64,000 bases of DNA from Hymenobacter sp. BT559. Lineage in GTDB: Bacteria; Bacteroidota; Bacteroidia; Cytophagales; Hymenobacteraceae. Each line of letters begins with the position of its first letter. The stretch's first letter is position 1. The translations under genes and the position numbers were made by a program. Under the pieces are notes generated by a model. The model saw nothing but the letters and a program-made list of their open reading frames with translations. It was not told where the DNA came from and made no database searches. Shown here piece after piece: positions 1 to 8,286 of this stretch. The DNA is taken from contig NZ_JAGETY010000020.1 of NCBI RefSeq assembly GCF_017571525.1, positions 24,366 through 88,365 of the forward strand, in the 5' to 3' direction.

Positions 1-213
1 CCGCTGGTTTTCGGCAAGGACGACTACGTGCGGGTGCCGGTCGCGTTTGCTAAGTTCCCGAAAGAGCTGCCAACCCCGCCGCGGGCCTACGTGGAGAAGG
101 GATTCAATGTGCAGCGCTGGACGCTGATGCCCGCCGGCGGCCACTTCGCCGCCCTGGAACAGCCCGAGCTGCTGGCCGCCGATATCAAGGCTTTTTTTGC
201 GACGCTCCTTTAA
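1..213 (+). CDS. Alpha/beta hydrolase, C-terminal fragment (epoxide hydrolase-like)
   Basis: The reading frame is open from base 1, so only the last 70 residues are present. The segment has the shape of the C-terminus of an epoxide hydrolase or related alpha/beta hydrolase: a stretch that reads LVFGKDDY, then a PAGGHFAALEQPE motif carrying the catalytic histidine, then a final helix ending in FFATLL. Family knowledge places the acid and histidine of the catalytic triad in this half of the fold; the nucleophile lies upstream of the window. The gene runs in the same direction as the SnoaL-like and SDR genes that follow. The exact substrate cannot be told from the fragment. Confidence 0.7.
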   Translation, partial: PLVFGKDDYVRVPVAFAKFPKELPTPPRAYVEKGFNVQRWTLMPAGGHFAALEQPELLAADIKAFFATLL

Positions 214-443
214 GGTGACCCCGAGGTGTCACCAGCCTGCTTGGCAGGAATAGTCGCTGCGGCAGGCAGCAAGCGGGGCTGGGTGCCTGGCACTGGCGGG
301 GAGGGGTTAGCAGTAGCTTCGTCAAATACTTAAAAACCAACCAAAACCCCTTAAAACCTCACCACAGCCGCCCTGGTGGGGGGCGGACCTTTGTCCGGCT
401 GAATAAAAGGAAAAAGTCAGCCATCACCCCCCCAGTTACTAAC

Positions 444-899
444 ATGACGACACCCACTGAATTGCCCGAACCAGCTACTGCCCTGACGAGCCAGGAACGA
501 CAGGCCATCGAATTATTTTACGGCGCCTGGAAGCGCCAGCAGCCCGAATTGCTGGACGAGGTGTGCGCCCCCGACTGGCAGGATATTCCCCTGGGCCCGG
601 GGCAGGTACCGGGTCCCGAGGGACTAAAGAACATCCTTCGCCAGTTCGTCAGCCTACTGCCCGACGTGGAAATCAACATCCACGAAATCTTCGGCACCCA
701 CGAGCGGGCCGGCGTACGGGCCGAAATCGCCTTCACGCACCAGCACGACATCATGGGTATCCCGGCCTCAGGCCGGCGCGTTGCTATCGCCCTGCACGAG
801 TTCCACTACCTCAAAGACGGGAAGCTGACCCATACCTGGCACCTCGAAGACTGGTACAGCCTGCTCCAGCAAAGCAGCGCGGCGCTGGTCCAAGGCTGA
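444..899 (+). CDS. SnoaL-like ester cyclase / NTF2-fold protein
   Basis: This 151-residue protein looks like the SnoaL-like polyketide cyclase family (often annotated ester cyclase). Visible signs are the early helix with AIELFYGAWKRQ, a W-x-D segment near residue 45, the stretch LLPDVEINIHEIFG, and the closing strand pattern GRRVAIALHEFHYLKDGKLTHTWHLEDW, which is typical of the cone-shaped NTF2 fold. Length matches the family (about 130-150 residues). It sits 31 bases before an SDR gene in the same direction, so the two may be cotranscribed. In Bacteroidota these proteins are mostly uncharacterised small-molecule binders; a polyketide role should not be assumed. Confidence 0.75.
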   Translation: MTTPTELPEPATALTSQERQAIELFYGAWKRQQPELLDEVCAPDWQDIPLGPGQVPGPEGLKNILRQFVSLLPDVEINIHEIFGTHERAGVRAEIAFTHQHDIMGIPASGRRVAIALHEFHYLKDGKLTHTWHLEDWYSLLQQSSAALVQG

Positions 900-930
900 G
901 CAAACCCTCTTTTTACCGCAAGCAAGTATC

Positions 931-1605
931 ATGACTGTACCATTTAAAACTGCCGTGGTCACCGGCATCAGCAGCGGCATCGGCCAGGCCCTAACCCAGA
1001 AGCTCCTGGTCGAAGGCTACCAGGTCATCGGCACTACCCGGTCGGGTACGGTGCCCGGCCTGGCCCACCCCCGGCTCCACGTCATTGCCCTGGAAGCAAC
1101 TGACGAAGCTAGCATCGCGCAGGCTGTTGCCCGCATTGCCACGCTCACCAAGGGCGTGGACCTGTTGGTAAACAACGCCGGCGCGGCCCCCGACGTGTTT
1201 GCAATCACGCCCGAGCGCACTGCCTTCACCCAAACCCTGGCCACCAACATCACGGGCCCCGTGTTCTTCACCGAGCCCCTGCTGCCGCAGCTCAACGAGG
1301 GGGCACAGGTCGTCTTCATCTCCAGCAACATGGGGCTGCCCCGCAACGCGGCACCCAACGGGCCGGGATACCGCCTCTCCAAAGCCGCCATCAACATGTA
1401 CGCGGCCATGCTGGCCACACGCCTGGCCGAGCGCCGCATTCAGGTGATGCCCATGCATCCCGGCTGGGTGCAAACCAAGCTGGGCGGCGACCAGGCCCCG
1501 CTGACGCCGGCGCAGGCCGCCGAGGGCATCTACCAGGGCCTCGTGACGAATCCCGGCAGCGGCCTGTTCTGGAACGCTGCTGCTGGGGCCGCCGAAGCGT
1601 TTTAA
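931..1605 (+). CDS. SDR family NAD(P)-dependent oxidoreductase
   Basis: A 224-residue classical short-chain dehydrogenase/reductase, a cytosolic NAD(P)-dependent enzyme. The cofactor motif TGISSGIG lies at residues 11-18, NNAG at 81-84, the catalytic serine region VFISSNMG near 131, and the Y-x-x-x-K pair at Y147 and K151. After K151 the protein continues with the usual PGWVQTKLGG segment. Length is slightly short but normal for the class. Position after the SnoaL-like gene and before a DUF3861 gene, all on the plus strand with short gaps, suggests one transcript. Substrate is not predictable from sequence alone. Confidence 0.88.
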   Translation: MTVPFKTAVVTGISSGIGQALTQKLLVEGYQVIGTTRSGTVPGLAHPRLHVIALEATDEASIAQAVARIATLTKGVDLLVNNAGAAPDVFAITPERTAFTQTLATNITGPVFFTEPLLPQLNEGAQVVFISSNMGLPRNAAPNGPGYRLSKAAINMYAAMLATRLAERRIQVMPMHPGWVQTKLGGDQAPLTPAQAAEGIYQGLVTNPGSGLFWNAAAGAAEAF

Positions 1606-1626
1606 GCGCTCTTACCCCCTAACGCT

Positions 1627-1917
1627 ATGGCAAAACGTGCCAACCGGTACCGGGTGACGGTCGAGCTGCTCACGCTGGCCAGCGGGCTGGCAGCCACCGC
1701 CAGCCCGCTGCAGCTGGAGGTGGACAACCACGATGAAATCCTCGGCATTGTGCGCCGCCTGCAGGAAAAAAACCCGTTTAACGATCCGCAGCAGGCTGCC
1801 GCCTTGGCCGTCGGGCTGAAGCTGTTCAGCGAGGTAATGTTGCAAAACCGCCGCCACCCCGTGTTTGAAGAGTTGCTGCCCGCCTTTTGGGTATTCATGG
1901 AAAAGCTGAAAAAATAG
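1627..1917 (+). CDS. DUF3861 family protein
   Basis: A 96-residue protein recognisable as a DUF3861 member: it opens with a basic KRANRYRVTVELL segment, has VDNHDEILGIVRRLQEKNPF in the middle and ends with GLKLFSEVMLQNRRHPVFEELLPAFWVFMEKLKK, matching my memory of the family from end to end. No signal peptide or membrane segment is visible. Function is unknown. It follows the SDR gene by 21 bases and is followed by a long hairpin that may end the transcript. Confidence 0.75.
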   Translation: MAKRANRYRVTVELLTLASGLAATASPLQLEVDNHDEILGIVRRLQEKNPFNDPQQAAALAVGLKLFSEVMLQNRRHPVFEELLPAFWVFMEKLKK

Positions 1918-1933
1918 CTGCCTTTAGACCCCA

Positions 1934-1986
1934 GACCCGGCGAATCCAACCGCCCGCGAGCAGCGGGCGATTGGATTCGCCGGGTC
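1934..1986. terminator. Long hairpin, probable bidirectional terminator
   Basis: A near-perfect inverted repeat with arms of 24 bases and one mismatch (1950/1970) around a 5-base loop (GAGCA, 1958-1962). The outer arm begins GACCCGGCGAATCC and its partner ends GGATTCGCCGGGTC. It starts 16 bases after the DUF3861 stop. No U-tract follows, so it could be a structured 3' end or a small palindromic repeat rather than a classical terminator. Confidence 0.55.
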
Positions 1987-2032
1987 ACTTACCTGCCCAC
2001 CTCATTAGCCCGAGCACCATACCCCTCTATTC

Positions 2033-3178
2033 ATGAAAAAAATAGGCCTAGTAGTACTCACCCTGTTGCCGGCTGTAGCCCTGGCGCAGTCGACGGATTT
2101 CCGGATAATGGGTCAAATCGGCCATGTTTCTTCGCCCGCCAAGGTCTATCTGGAGTACCGCCAGGCCGGGCGGGAAATTGTGGACTCCGCAACCATCCGC
2201 AACGGCTTCTTTGAGTTCCGCGGAAAGATTAAGGCCATCACACCGGCTACTTTGCGGCTGGATAAGGCGGGTACCTCCCTGCAAAAGGCTAGCGACCGGC
2301 AGTCGTTTTTTATGGAGCCTGGCGTCATTCACCTAGCCAATGACGCAGATTCGCTTGGAACAGCCACCATCGGGGGTACCCCAACTAACCGGGAAAATGC
2401 GGCCTATAATCAGGCCCTCAAGCCGGTGGCGGCGGCGCGGGCCGCCATTGCCGCCCGGACCCTGGCCGCGACCCCAGCCCAGCGAGAATCGACCGCTTTT
2501 AAGAAAGAGCTCGATGCGCTGAACCAGCAGGTGGTAGCGCGGGCCATCCGCATCAGAAAAGAATTTATCCAGGCGCACCCGGTCTCCTTTCTCAATTTAA
2601 CGCTTATTACGCAGCTGGCTTATTACACTGATTACGCAGAGGTAGCTCCCATTTTCAACGCTTTACCACCCGCCCTGCGGGCGAGTGAAGACGGCAAAGT
2701 CCTGGGAGCGCAGATTGCCAGCATGAAGCACGTGGCGCTGGGAAGCGTGGCCACCGATTTTGCGCTGACCGATACCAGCGGCGCGGTGGTGCGGCTGTCC
2801 TCGTTGAGGGGTCGGTACGTGCTGCTGGATTTCTGGGGCGCGTCCTTTAGCGCCAGTCGCCAGGAAAACCAGCGCCTGGTTCAGCTTTTTGCCCGGTTCA
2901 AAAATCAGCGCTTTACTATTTTAAGCATCTCGGTGGAAGAGCCCACGGCCCGGGCACAATGGCTGGCCGCCATTCGCGCCGATAACTTAACCTGGCCCCA
3001 GGTCGCGGATATTAACCACACTGACAACGCCGTCGCCGATTTGTACGGGGTGAAGGGACTGCCCCTTAATTTTCTACTGGACCCGAATGGCAGGGTCATT
3101 GCCCGGAATCTGCACGGCGATGCGCTGGAAGCCAAGTTGATGCACCTCTTGCTGCCTGCTGAAAAACGAGAAAACTAA
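2033..3178 (+). CDS. TlpA-like thioredoxin-fold protein lacking the CXXC motif
   Basis: A 381-residue exported protein with a clear signal peptide (MKKIGLVVLTLLPAVALAQS). The N-terminal half resembles the DUF4369 domain that precedes many Bacteroidetes TlpA-like disulfide reductases; the C-terminal half (from about residue 235) is an AhpC/TSA/thioredoxin fold with LSSLRGRYVLLDFW, a SISVEE strand and a GLPLNFLLDPNG segment. The redox site is missing: where relatives read CGPC this protein reads FSAS (residues 272-275), so neither cysteine is present. It is therefore unlikely to act as a thiol-disulfide reductase and may be a structural or binding derivative. It stands alone between two noncoding stretches. 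Confidence 0.82.
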   Translation: MKKIGLVVLTLLPAVALAQSTDFRIMGQIGHVSSPAKVYLEYRQAGREIVDSATIRNGFFEFRGKIKAITPATLRLDKAGTSLQKASDRQSFFMEPGVIHLANDADSLGTATIGGTPTNRENAAYNQALKPVAAARAAIAARTLAATPAQRESTAFKKELDALNQQVVARAIRIRKEFIQAHPVSFLNLTLITQLAYYTDYAEVAPIFNALPPALRASEDGKVLGAQIASMKHVALGSVATDFALTDTSGAVVRLSSLRGRYVLLDFWGASFSASRQENQRLVQLFARFKNQRFTILSISVEEPTARAQWLAAIRADNLTWPQVADINHTDNAVADLYGVKGLPLNFLLDPNGRVIARNLHGDALEAKLMHLLLPAEKREN

Positions 3179-3481
3179 GTAATGGCTACTGTCGGAGTTC
3201 CCGCAGGCTAGCAATCGTGGCCGTTACGTACAAGTGGCAGTGGAGTCGTATTAACGAGTAGAATTAAGAAGTTTGGCTTTGAAGCAGCTCCAAAAGGATT
3301 CGGCATGGGCGTTAACTGGCCTCCTGCGTTAGGTTCCCCCTCCAAGATGGGCGCGCACCAGCGTGCTGAAGCGCGCTTGGCATTTAGTAGGATGAACCAG
3401 TGAACTAACGGGTGCTTGGCCGTCAGAACAGGAATCGCTGCGGTACGTTTGCACTACGCACTGCCCGTCGCCACTTGATTC
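3179..3481. other. Intergenic stretch, no gene seen
   Basis: About 300 bases between the TlpA-like and GAF genes. No convincing reading frame, RNA gene or long repeat was seen; it presumably carries the promoter of the GAF gene, but no good -33/-7 pair could be assigned. Confidence 0.4.
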
Positions 3482-4174
3482 ATGTTCACCACTCCTGCTT
3501 CTTTGCTGCCCGCCGATGAGCCCGAACTACTGCGCAGTTTGCGCGCCTACGACGTATTGCCGCTGCTCATCGAGCCGGTATTCGAGGAGTTCGTGGCCCT
3601 CACCGCGCAAGTCTTTAGCCTGCCCATTTCCCTGATTGCCGTAGTCGAGGAAGAGCAAGTGCTTTACCCTGCCAACCGAGGCCTGCCTGCCCATAAGCGC
3701 CAGCGCCGCGTGGAAGCCTTATGCTCCTCAGCTATTCAAAAAGCTCACGCCGTGGTTTACCACGACCTGCTGCTGGAAACCAGCAGCACGCTTACCCCCG
3801 AAGCCATCCACGCGGCTGAAAGAAACGAGCTGCGCTTTTACGCCGGGGCACTCCTGCGCCTGCCCGACCAGCAGCCCTTGGGCACGCTCTGCATTATCGA
3901 CCGCCAGCCTCGTCCGTTCAGCGCGGAGGAGCAGCAAGTGCTCGACCACTTGGCGGCACTAGTCAGTCAAGCCCTCGCCGTACGCCTCACCCACGCTGAA
4001 CAGTGGGAGCAGCTGCACGCCTTGCTCAAAGGGGAGTTGCGGGAGCTTACGGCCCTGGTGCGCTACCTCTTTACCCGGTACGGCATCCAAATCCCCGTGC
4101 CGGGAGACCTGCTGGCTCAAGTGGAACGCCGCCTGCTTGACCTGCACAGCCTGCTTAGCGACCAGTTCTCATAA
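3482..4174 (+). CDS. GAF domain protein
   Basis: A 230-residue soluble protein with a single GAF domain covering roughly residues 20-165. Typical GAF features are visible: FEEFVALTAQVFSLPISLIAVVEEEQVLYPANRGLP, then the second half FYAGALLRLPDQQPLGTLCIIDRQPRPFSAEEQQVLDHLAALVSQAL. A helical tail of about 60 residues follows and may dimerise. There is no kinase, HTH or GGDEF domain, so it would work as a free-standing sensor or partner of a kinase. Hymenobacter genomes carry many such proteins. No adjacent gene reveals a pathway. Confidence 0.8.
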   Translation: MFTTPASLLPADEPELLRSLRAYDVLPLLIEPVFEEFVALTAQVFSLPISLIAVVEEEQVLYPANRGLPAHKRQRRVEALCSSAIQKAHAVVYHDLLLETSSTLTPEAIHAAERNELRFYAGALLRLPDQQPLGTLCIIDRQPRPFSAEEQQVLDHLAALVSQALAVRLTHAEQWEQLHALLKGELRELTALVRYLFTRYGIQIPVPGDLLAQVERRLLDLHSLLSDQFS

Positions 4175-4453
4175 GGGACTGCCAAACCTTTTGCTTTTTC
4201 GCCTATGCAGCGCTTCCGGCTTCAGTAGTGCGCTCGGCATCTACCGTAAGCGTTCTTTCAGGTCTTAGCTAAATCTCTGGTACTGCTGCTCGGGGTTCTT
4301 CTTCCGCTGGGGCTGGAGCATCGGGAAGGTAGACGCGCACCGTGTGACCACTACCCAGTAGCAGGTAATGACGCATTTGTGGGAGCGAGTATCCAATTGA
4401 AATAAAATTGGCAAGGACGAAACCCGCCGCTTTGAGTCCCGGTTGGGAACTGG

Positions 4454-4624
4454 CTACAGGCTTTTACGTCCCCATAAGTTCGTGAGCTGGGCTTCGGCCT
4501 GCGTGTAGCGCCGCTGTAAGGCGGCGTACTTGCGCAGCAAGATCTGATGGCGCCGGTGAGACAGCACGGCCAATAAGCTGGATTTCAGCGCGAGTAGACT
4601 CAATATACCATTCAGCCAGGTCAT
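4454..4624 (-). CDS. Small putative membrane protein (doubtful)
   Basis: A possible 56-residue protein. From the methionine at 4624 it has one hydrophobic stretch (LNGILSLLALKSSLLAVLS) followed by a basic, heptad-like tail (HRRHQILLRKYAALQRRYTQAEAQL), a common layout for small membrane proteins with a coiled coil. The frame stays open further upstream to 4735, but that extension looks noncoding. No family recognised, no ribosome binding site, and it faces away from its neighbour at 4756. It may be a chance frame. Confidence 0.33.
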   Translation of the reverse strand: MTWLNGILSLLALKSSLLAVLSHRRHQILLRKYAALQRRYTQAEAQLTNLWGRKSL

Positions 4625-4755
4625 GATACGAAAGCTAAAGTGGAAGCTTGTAGCCAAGTAAAGCCGGCAAATGGCTGGGGCAAAAGTCTGAACTTTTTCG
4701 CTGAGCCTGGGGTACAAGGCGCAACCGCTACTCACTTTCTACGCTGCCGCCTCTA

Positions 4756-5004
4756 ATGGGTTTGTGTGTCTTATTTGGCTTACTGGGCGTCTGCCTGGCT
4801 TTCTACCGCGAAGGGGTCTGGACTCCCTACTCGACCCAGGACATCGCCCGCTGGCAGGCGCAGACGAAGCCGTTGACGCCCAGCCAGCCCATCGCCGAGC
4901 TTCCCGCAGATGCGCTACCGCAGAAGAATGATGCGGGATACTTGTTGCGCCCACAGCGGCCTGCTCCCCCAGTCGAGGTAAAGCAGTTGGAACGTGTTGC
5001 TTAA
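4756..5004 (+). CDS. Small hypothetical membrane-anchored protein
   Basis: An 82-residue frame with an N-terminal hydrophobic segment (GLCVLFGLLGVCLAFY) followed by a polar, proline-rich tail (PLTPSQPIAELPADALPQKND). The pattern fits a short single-span protein with the tail on one side of the membrane. No family was recognised. It lies between two genes on the minus strand and converges on the one at 5138-5614. Confidence is limited because the frame is short and unsupported by neighbours. Confidence 0.4.
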   Translation: MGLCVLFGLLGVCLAFYREGVWTPYSTQDIARWQAQTKPLTPSQPIAELPADALPQKNDAGYLLRPQRPAPPVEVKQLERVA

Positions 5005-5137
5005 AACCCGTGGTGGCCAAAGGCTCCCGCCTGGCTCGAACGAGCCAGGCGGCTAAACGCCCGGCACTGCATCGGTCGGCAGACAACGCAGGAATTGACC
5101 GAAGGAGGTGCGCTACTTCCCGCTTCTTTCGACCAGT

Positions 5138-5614
5138 TTATGTGTTTTCGAGCCACTGCCGCGCTTCGCTTTCCTGCTGGAAATACCGGAACTCGAGTGG
5201 GTGATGCGCTACCCCCTCCCCCACGGCCCGCGCCGCGAGGTGCCCCTCCGCTTGGGTACTTTCCACAATGGCGCAATGGCTGTACGCACATTCAGCTATA
5301 GCCTGCGGAACCCACTGCTCGATTATCCACTTCTGTTCCGCTGGCGACAAGGGTTGACGAGCTATCTGGTTGGTGAGTAGCTTGCAGGTGCCGTGATGTC
5401 GGAGCGCCTGCAGGGTGTGCGAGTAGAGGGACTGTAATTCAGCCGGCGTTAACAAGGCATCCGTCCAGTTCAGCACTACAAATCCCGCAGGGTCGTAGAG
5501 GATACTGCCCAGAGGGTTTCGGTAGTAGAACAATGCAGCAGAAGGTATAGACAAGGTAGAAGTAGGTGCACGGGCAGTTGCATTAAACTGAACCCGATGG
5601 TAAAAGTTTCCCAC
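5138..5614 (-). CDS. Conserved Hymenobacter-type hypothetical protein (STAS/SpoIIAA-like)
   Basis: A 158-residue soluble protein. From about residue 28 it reads FYYRNPLGSILYDPAGFV followed by LNWTDALLTPAELQSLYSHTLQALRHHG, KLLTNQIARQPLSPAEQKWIIEQWVPQAI and a C-terminal FRYFQQESEARQWL. This is the pattern of the many paralogous short proteins in Hymenobacteraceae whose fold resembles STAS/SpoIIAA domains: a strand, an acting residue row, a helix with SPAEQ-W, and a closing E-A-x-x-WL helix. The role is unknown. This assignment rests on recall of the family pattern and not on a search. Confidence 0.65.
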   Translation of the reverse strand: MGNFYHRVQFNATARAPTSTLSIPSAALFYYRNPLGSILYDPAGFVVLNWTDALLTPAELQSLYSHTLQALRHHGTCKLLTNQIARQPLSPAEQKWIIEQWVPQAIAECAYSHCAIVESTQAEGHLAARAVGEGVAHHPLEFRYFQQESEARQWLENT

Positions 5615-5867
5615 TGAGGCATTCGCTACGCAAAGCGCGGTCTAGCGCCTCTCTTCAACGCTAGCTTTCCCTCACTAGCTACTTCTGGGAGTTGTTAAAC
5701 AACTAGAGAAAAACCTCCGAATCGGAAGTCAGGCAGGTTGAATGCTGCCAATAAGGTATAAATACGCCGGAAGAGGGGCCGTTCTTATCACGAAACTTTT
5801 GCCCAAACGCTTAGTTCACCACTAAAAATCAGTCGTCGAACGTTATCCTTTTCCCGTAGCTGAGTTA

Positions 5868-6248
5868 CTACCTGGGTGCTGATGACTGTGCCAATTCCTG
5901 TTGATAGGCCCAGTCCTCGGGGGAGAGGATGGCTTGTAGGAACGCATCATACCCCAGGTCGCGGCGTTCGAGCGCGGCCGCCGCCGCGGCACGCTGTGCT
6001 TGCTCGCTTCGAAGCCCTCGCGTTCCATGGCTAGCCGCATCTTCTCGGGTAAGCCTGCGAGCCAATGATGAAAATCATTCTCCGCCACCTCGCCCTCAGC
6101 CTGCTGCTGGTAGCGGTAGCTGGCGTTGCCTAACCGAAACAGCAGGGGCGCGCTCGGCCCGGAGTGCTTCCGGCAGCGCCGCCAGAAAGTCTAGTTGCAA
6201 CTGGTGGTACTTATCCAGGGGATGTCGAGGGTGCAGTAGCTCCTCCAT
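5868..6248 (-). pseudogene. Frameshifted remnant of a conserved hypothetical protein
   Basis: Three consecutive pieces in different minus-strand frames make one protein when joined: MEELLHPRHPLDKYHQLQ then DFLAALPEALRAERA; next, after a shift near 6150, LLFRLGNASYRYQQQ then AEGEVAENDFHHWLAGLPEK; and last, after a second shift near 5990, ALERRDLGYDAFLQAILS then PEDWAYQQELAQSSAPR. The joined product would be about 125 residues with no obvious signal or membrane segment. The second shift lies in a GC-only run. Either two real frameshifts or local sequence errors could explain this. Function unknown. Confidence 0.55.
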
Positions 6249-6329
6249 GCCGTAAAAGAACGACAAGGGGCTGGTAGCAGCGAGGGGCCAATCAGGAACT
6301 AGCAGAACCGAATTCCTTAGCGGAGTTTT

Positions 6330-6680
6330 CTGCTCCACCCTAATAAGCACCCCGCCCGCGAAATTGGTCAGCGTACCCTGCAACGCCAGCCCCACCGCCA
6401 GCCCCGCCCAGCACGGCCACGAACGAAGTGGTTTCAACCCCCACCAGGTCGGCCACCGAAACCAGCAGCAGTCCCTTCAGCACGAGGTTGACTAGGCTGC
6501 GCAGAAAAGAACTCCGCAACACATCAAGGTGGGCCGTAGCCCACTAGCTGGCTGGCGCGGCCAATCAGCCACCACCCACTGACCAGGGCTGGGACCGCCA
6601 TTAGCACACGGGGCAGGTAAAACACGGCCAGGATCTGCAGGTGTTGAGCGTAGGTGGTTAGCTGGTTTATTGGGGAAAAC
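6330..6680 (-). pseudogene. Mechanosensitive channel (MscS) remnant
   Basis: Pieces in successive frames match the pore region of MscS-type channels. The first frame gives LQILAVFYLPRVLMAVPALV then SGWWLIGRA, like the first transmembrane helix. A second frame gives LLLVSVADLVGVETTSFVAV then LGGAG. A third gives GLAVGLALQGTLTNFAGGVLI, the hallmark TM3 pore helix. Homology stops at about 6342, so the beta and C-terminal cage domains are missing. At least two frameshifts plus the truncation make this a pseudogene that cannot yield a working channel. Confidence 0.6.
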
Positions 6681-6880
6681 GGGCGCACACTAGGACAGTA
6701 ACGGAAAACAACGTAGAGCGAGTTGGTCGACCAAAATGGGTTGACCTGAATTCCGGGCGGGGCAGCGCGCAAAACGACCGCTTTACTAGGAACACTAGAG
6801 GTGGGGTAGATAGGCTTTGACAAGCGCAGCAGGGCCGCGTAGTTGGATAGCCGCTTACCCGAATTTGACCGAGGTCATGG

Positions 6881-7726
6881 TCAGCGAGCCGGCCACGACT
6901 TTGTCGTTGAACAGCAGAGGCGCTTCGTTTTTAGCTTGTAGCGCCAGGGCGTAGAGCAGCGGGAAGTAATGATCCAGCGACGGTACAGCGAGCGTGGCGG
7001 CCGATCCAGCGACGGTACAGCGAGCGTGGCGGCCGGGCCTAGGCGCTCGTAGTGAATTAGCGCCTGGTGGTCACCGGACAGAATTTTGTGCTTGAATACG
7101 TCGTTCATCTCCAGGGCCCAGTCGTGGCCGTAGGCCCCGTTGGGATTGCCATTCGGTGGCAGTGCCAGCAGGCGCAGGTTGTGCACCATGTTGCCCGAGC
7201 CGATGACGAGCACGCCTTTTTTGCGCAGCCCGGCCAGTTGCTGACCCAGGGCGTAGTGCCACGCGGCGGGCTGCGTGTAGTCCAGGCTTACTTGCAGCAC
7301 GGGGATAGTGGCTTGCGGGTACATCTGCCGGACGACGCTCCAGGTGCCGTGGTCTAAGCCCCAGTCGTGGTCGAGGCCCACGGGGGCGGGGGCCAGCGCC
7401 GCCTGCAGCTCGCGGGCCAGCTCGGGCGCTCCGGGGGCCGGGTACTGTACGTCGAACAACGCTCGTGGGAAGCCCCCGAAGTCGTGGATGGTGCGGGGCC
7501 AGTTCATGGCCGTGACATAGGTGCCGCGCGTGAGCCAATGCGCCGAGACGCACAGCACGGCTTTCGGGGTCGGGATTTCCTGGCCTAGGCGGCGCCAGCG
7601 CTCGGAAAACTCGTTGTCCTCGATGGCGTTCATTGGCGAACCGTGCCCGATGAAGAGCACGGGCATCGGCACGTCCTGTTCGGGCAGGCTATCGGCCAGG
7701 TTTTTGAGGGCAGGAAGGGTCAGCAT
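6881..7726 (-). CDS. 4,5-DOPA dioxygenase extradiol-like protein (YgiD family), C-terminus frameshifted
   Basis: LigB/YgiD-type class III extradiol ring-cleavage dioxygenase. The methionine at 7726 (MLTLPALKN) is preferred; the frame is open to 7780. Motifs are VLFIGHGSPMNAIEDN, CVSAHWLTRGTYVTAM, a DHDWGLDHGTWSVV stretch and IGSGNMVHNLR, which together hold the expected metal and catalytic histidines. A 32-base tandem duplication at 6971-7034 shifts the frame near the end: after AVPSL the present product reads a basic unrelated tail. Removing one copy restores a 279-residue protein ending with DKVVAGSLTMTSVKFG and stopping at 6855. The metal site is upstream of the damage, so activity is uncertain and not excluded. 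Confidence 0.75.
   Translation of the reverse strand: MLTLPALKNLADSLPEQDVPMPVLFIGHGSPMNAIEDNEFSERWRRLGQEIPTPKAVLCVSAHWLTRGTYVTAMNWPRTIHDFGGFPRALFDVQYPAPGAPELARELQAALAPAPVGLDHDWGLDHGTWSVVRQMYPQATIPVLQVSLDYTQPAAWHYALGQQLAGLRKKGVLVIGSGNMVHNLRLLALPPNGNPNGAYGHDWALEMNDVFKHKILSGDHQALIHYERLGPAATLAVPSLDRPPRSLYRRWIITSRCSTPWRYKLKTKRLCCSTTKSWPAR
6971..7034. repeat. 32-base tandem duplication
   Basis: Two exact adjacent copies (6971-7002 and 7003-7034), each starting GATCCAGCGACGG and ending GCGTGGCGGCC. Thirty-two is not a multiple of three, so the duplication changes the reading frame of the dioxygenase-like gene it lies in. Confidence 0.92.
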
Positions 7727-7833
7727 GGCAACGGGAAGGGATGGAGTTTGTAGAAAATTCGACGAGCGCCGACGAGTCAACAGAGACGGTTTCTGGCTTG
7801 ATTCCGGCTAGGCAGGCAGGGGCCTTCCCAAGA

Positions 7834-7860
7834 AAGCCCGTTGCCAACGGCAACGGGCTT
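7834..7860. terminator. Intrinsic-terminator-like hairpin
   Basis: A perfect 12-base stem (AAGCCCGTTGCC with GGCAACGGGCTT) and a 3-base loop. It lies just after the end of the NTF2-like gene on the minus strand and before the dioxygenase-like gene, so it probably separates the two transcripts. Confidence 0.65.
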
Positions 7861-7914
7861 CCAAGCGACCGGCAGGTCAGGCAGCGGCGCTGGCTGGAGG
7901 GCTCGTGCGGTCGA

Positions 7915-8286
7915 CTACTCAATCGGGAACATGGCCGTTTTGGCGGCCGTCTGCTCGCGCGGCACCTCTTCCTGCATCACGTCCCAGTGCTCGACCAGCT
8001 TGCCGTCTTTCACCCGGAAGTAGTCGGCGGCCAGCATGGGCTTGGGACCCCAACCGGTGTAGCGGCCGTGGATAACCACAAACTCACCGTCTTCCAGTAC
8101 CAGCCCCGGCTCGTACTTGAAGTCGGACCCCAAGCCGGCGACAATGTTTCGTACCGCTTCGTGCCCGCTGGCGATGTGGGGATTGTGCTGGATGTACTCG
8201 GTGCCCCAGTACTTTTCGATGGCCGACAGGTCGCGGTTGGCGAACAGGGCCGTCATGGCGGTTTTCACTAGTTCTTTGTTGCTCAT
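7915..8286 (-). CDS. NTF2-like / SnoaL-like protein
   Basis: A 123-residue protein from the methionine at 8286 (MSNKELVKTAMTALFANRD); the frame is open upstream but the added sequence looks noncoding. Family signs are a helical start, then YWGTEYIQHNPHIASGHEAV, and alternating strands EFVVIHGRYTGWG, AADYFRVKDGKLVEHWDVMQEEV, characteristic of the nuclear transport factor 2-like superfamily with a SnoaL-like domain. It lies downstream of a Crp/Fnr regulator gene on the same strand, with 137 bases between, so that regulator may control it. Enzymatic role unknown. Confidence 0.8.
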   Translation of the reverse strand: MSNKELVKTAMTALFANRDLSAIEKYWGTEYIQHNPHIASGHEAVRNIVAGLGSDFKYEPGLVLEDGEFVVIHGRYTGWGPKPMLAADYFRVKDGKLVEHWDVMQEEVPREQTAAKTAMFPIE

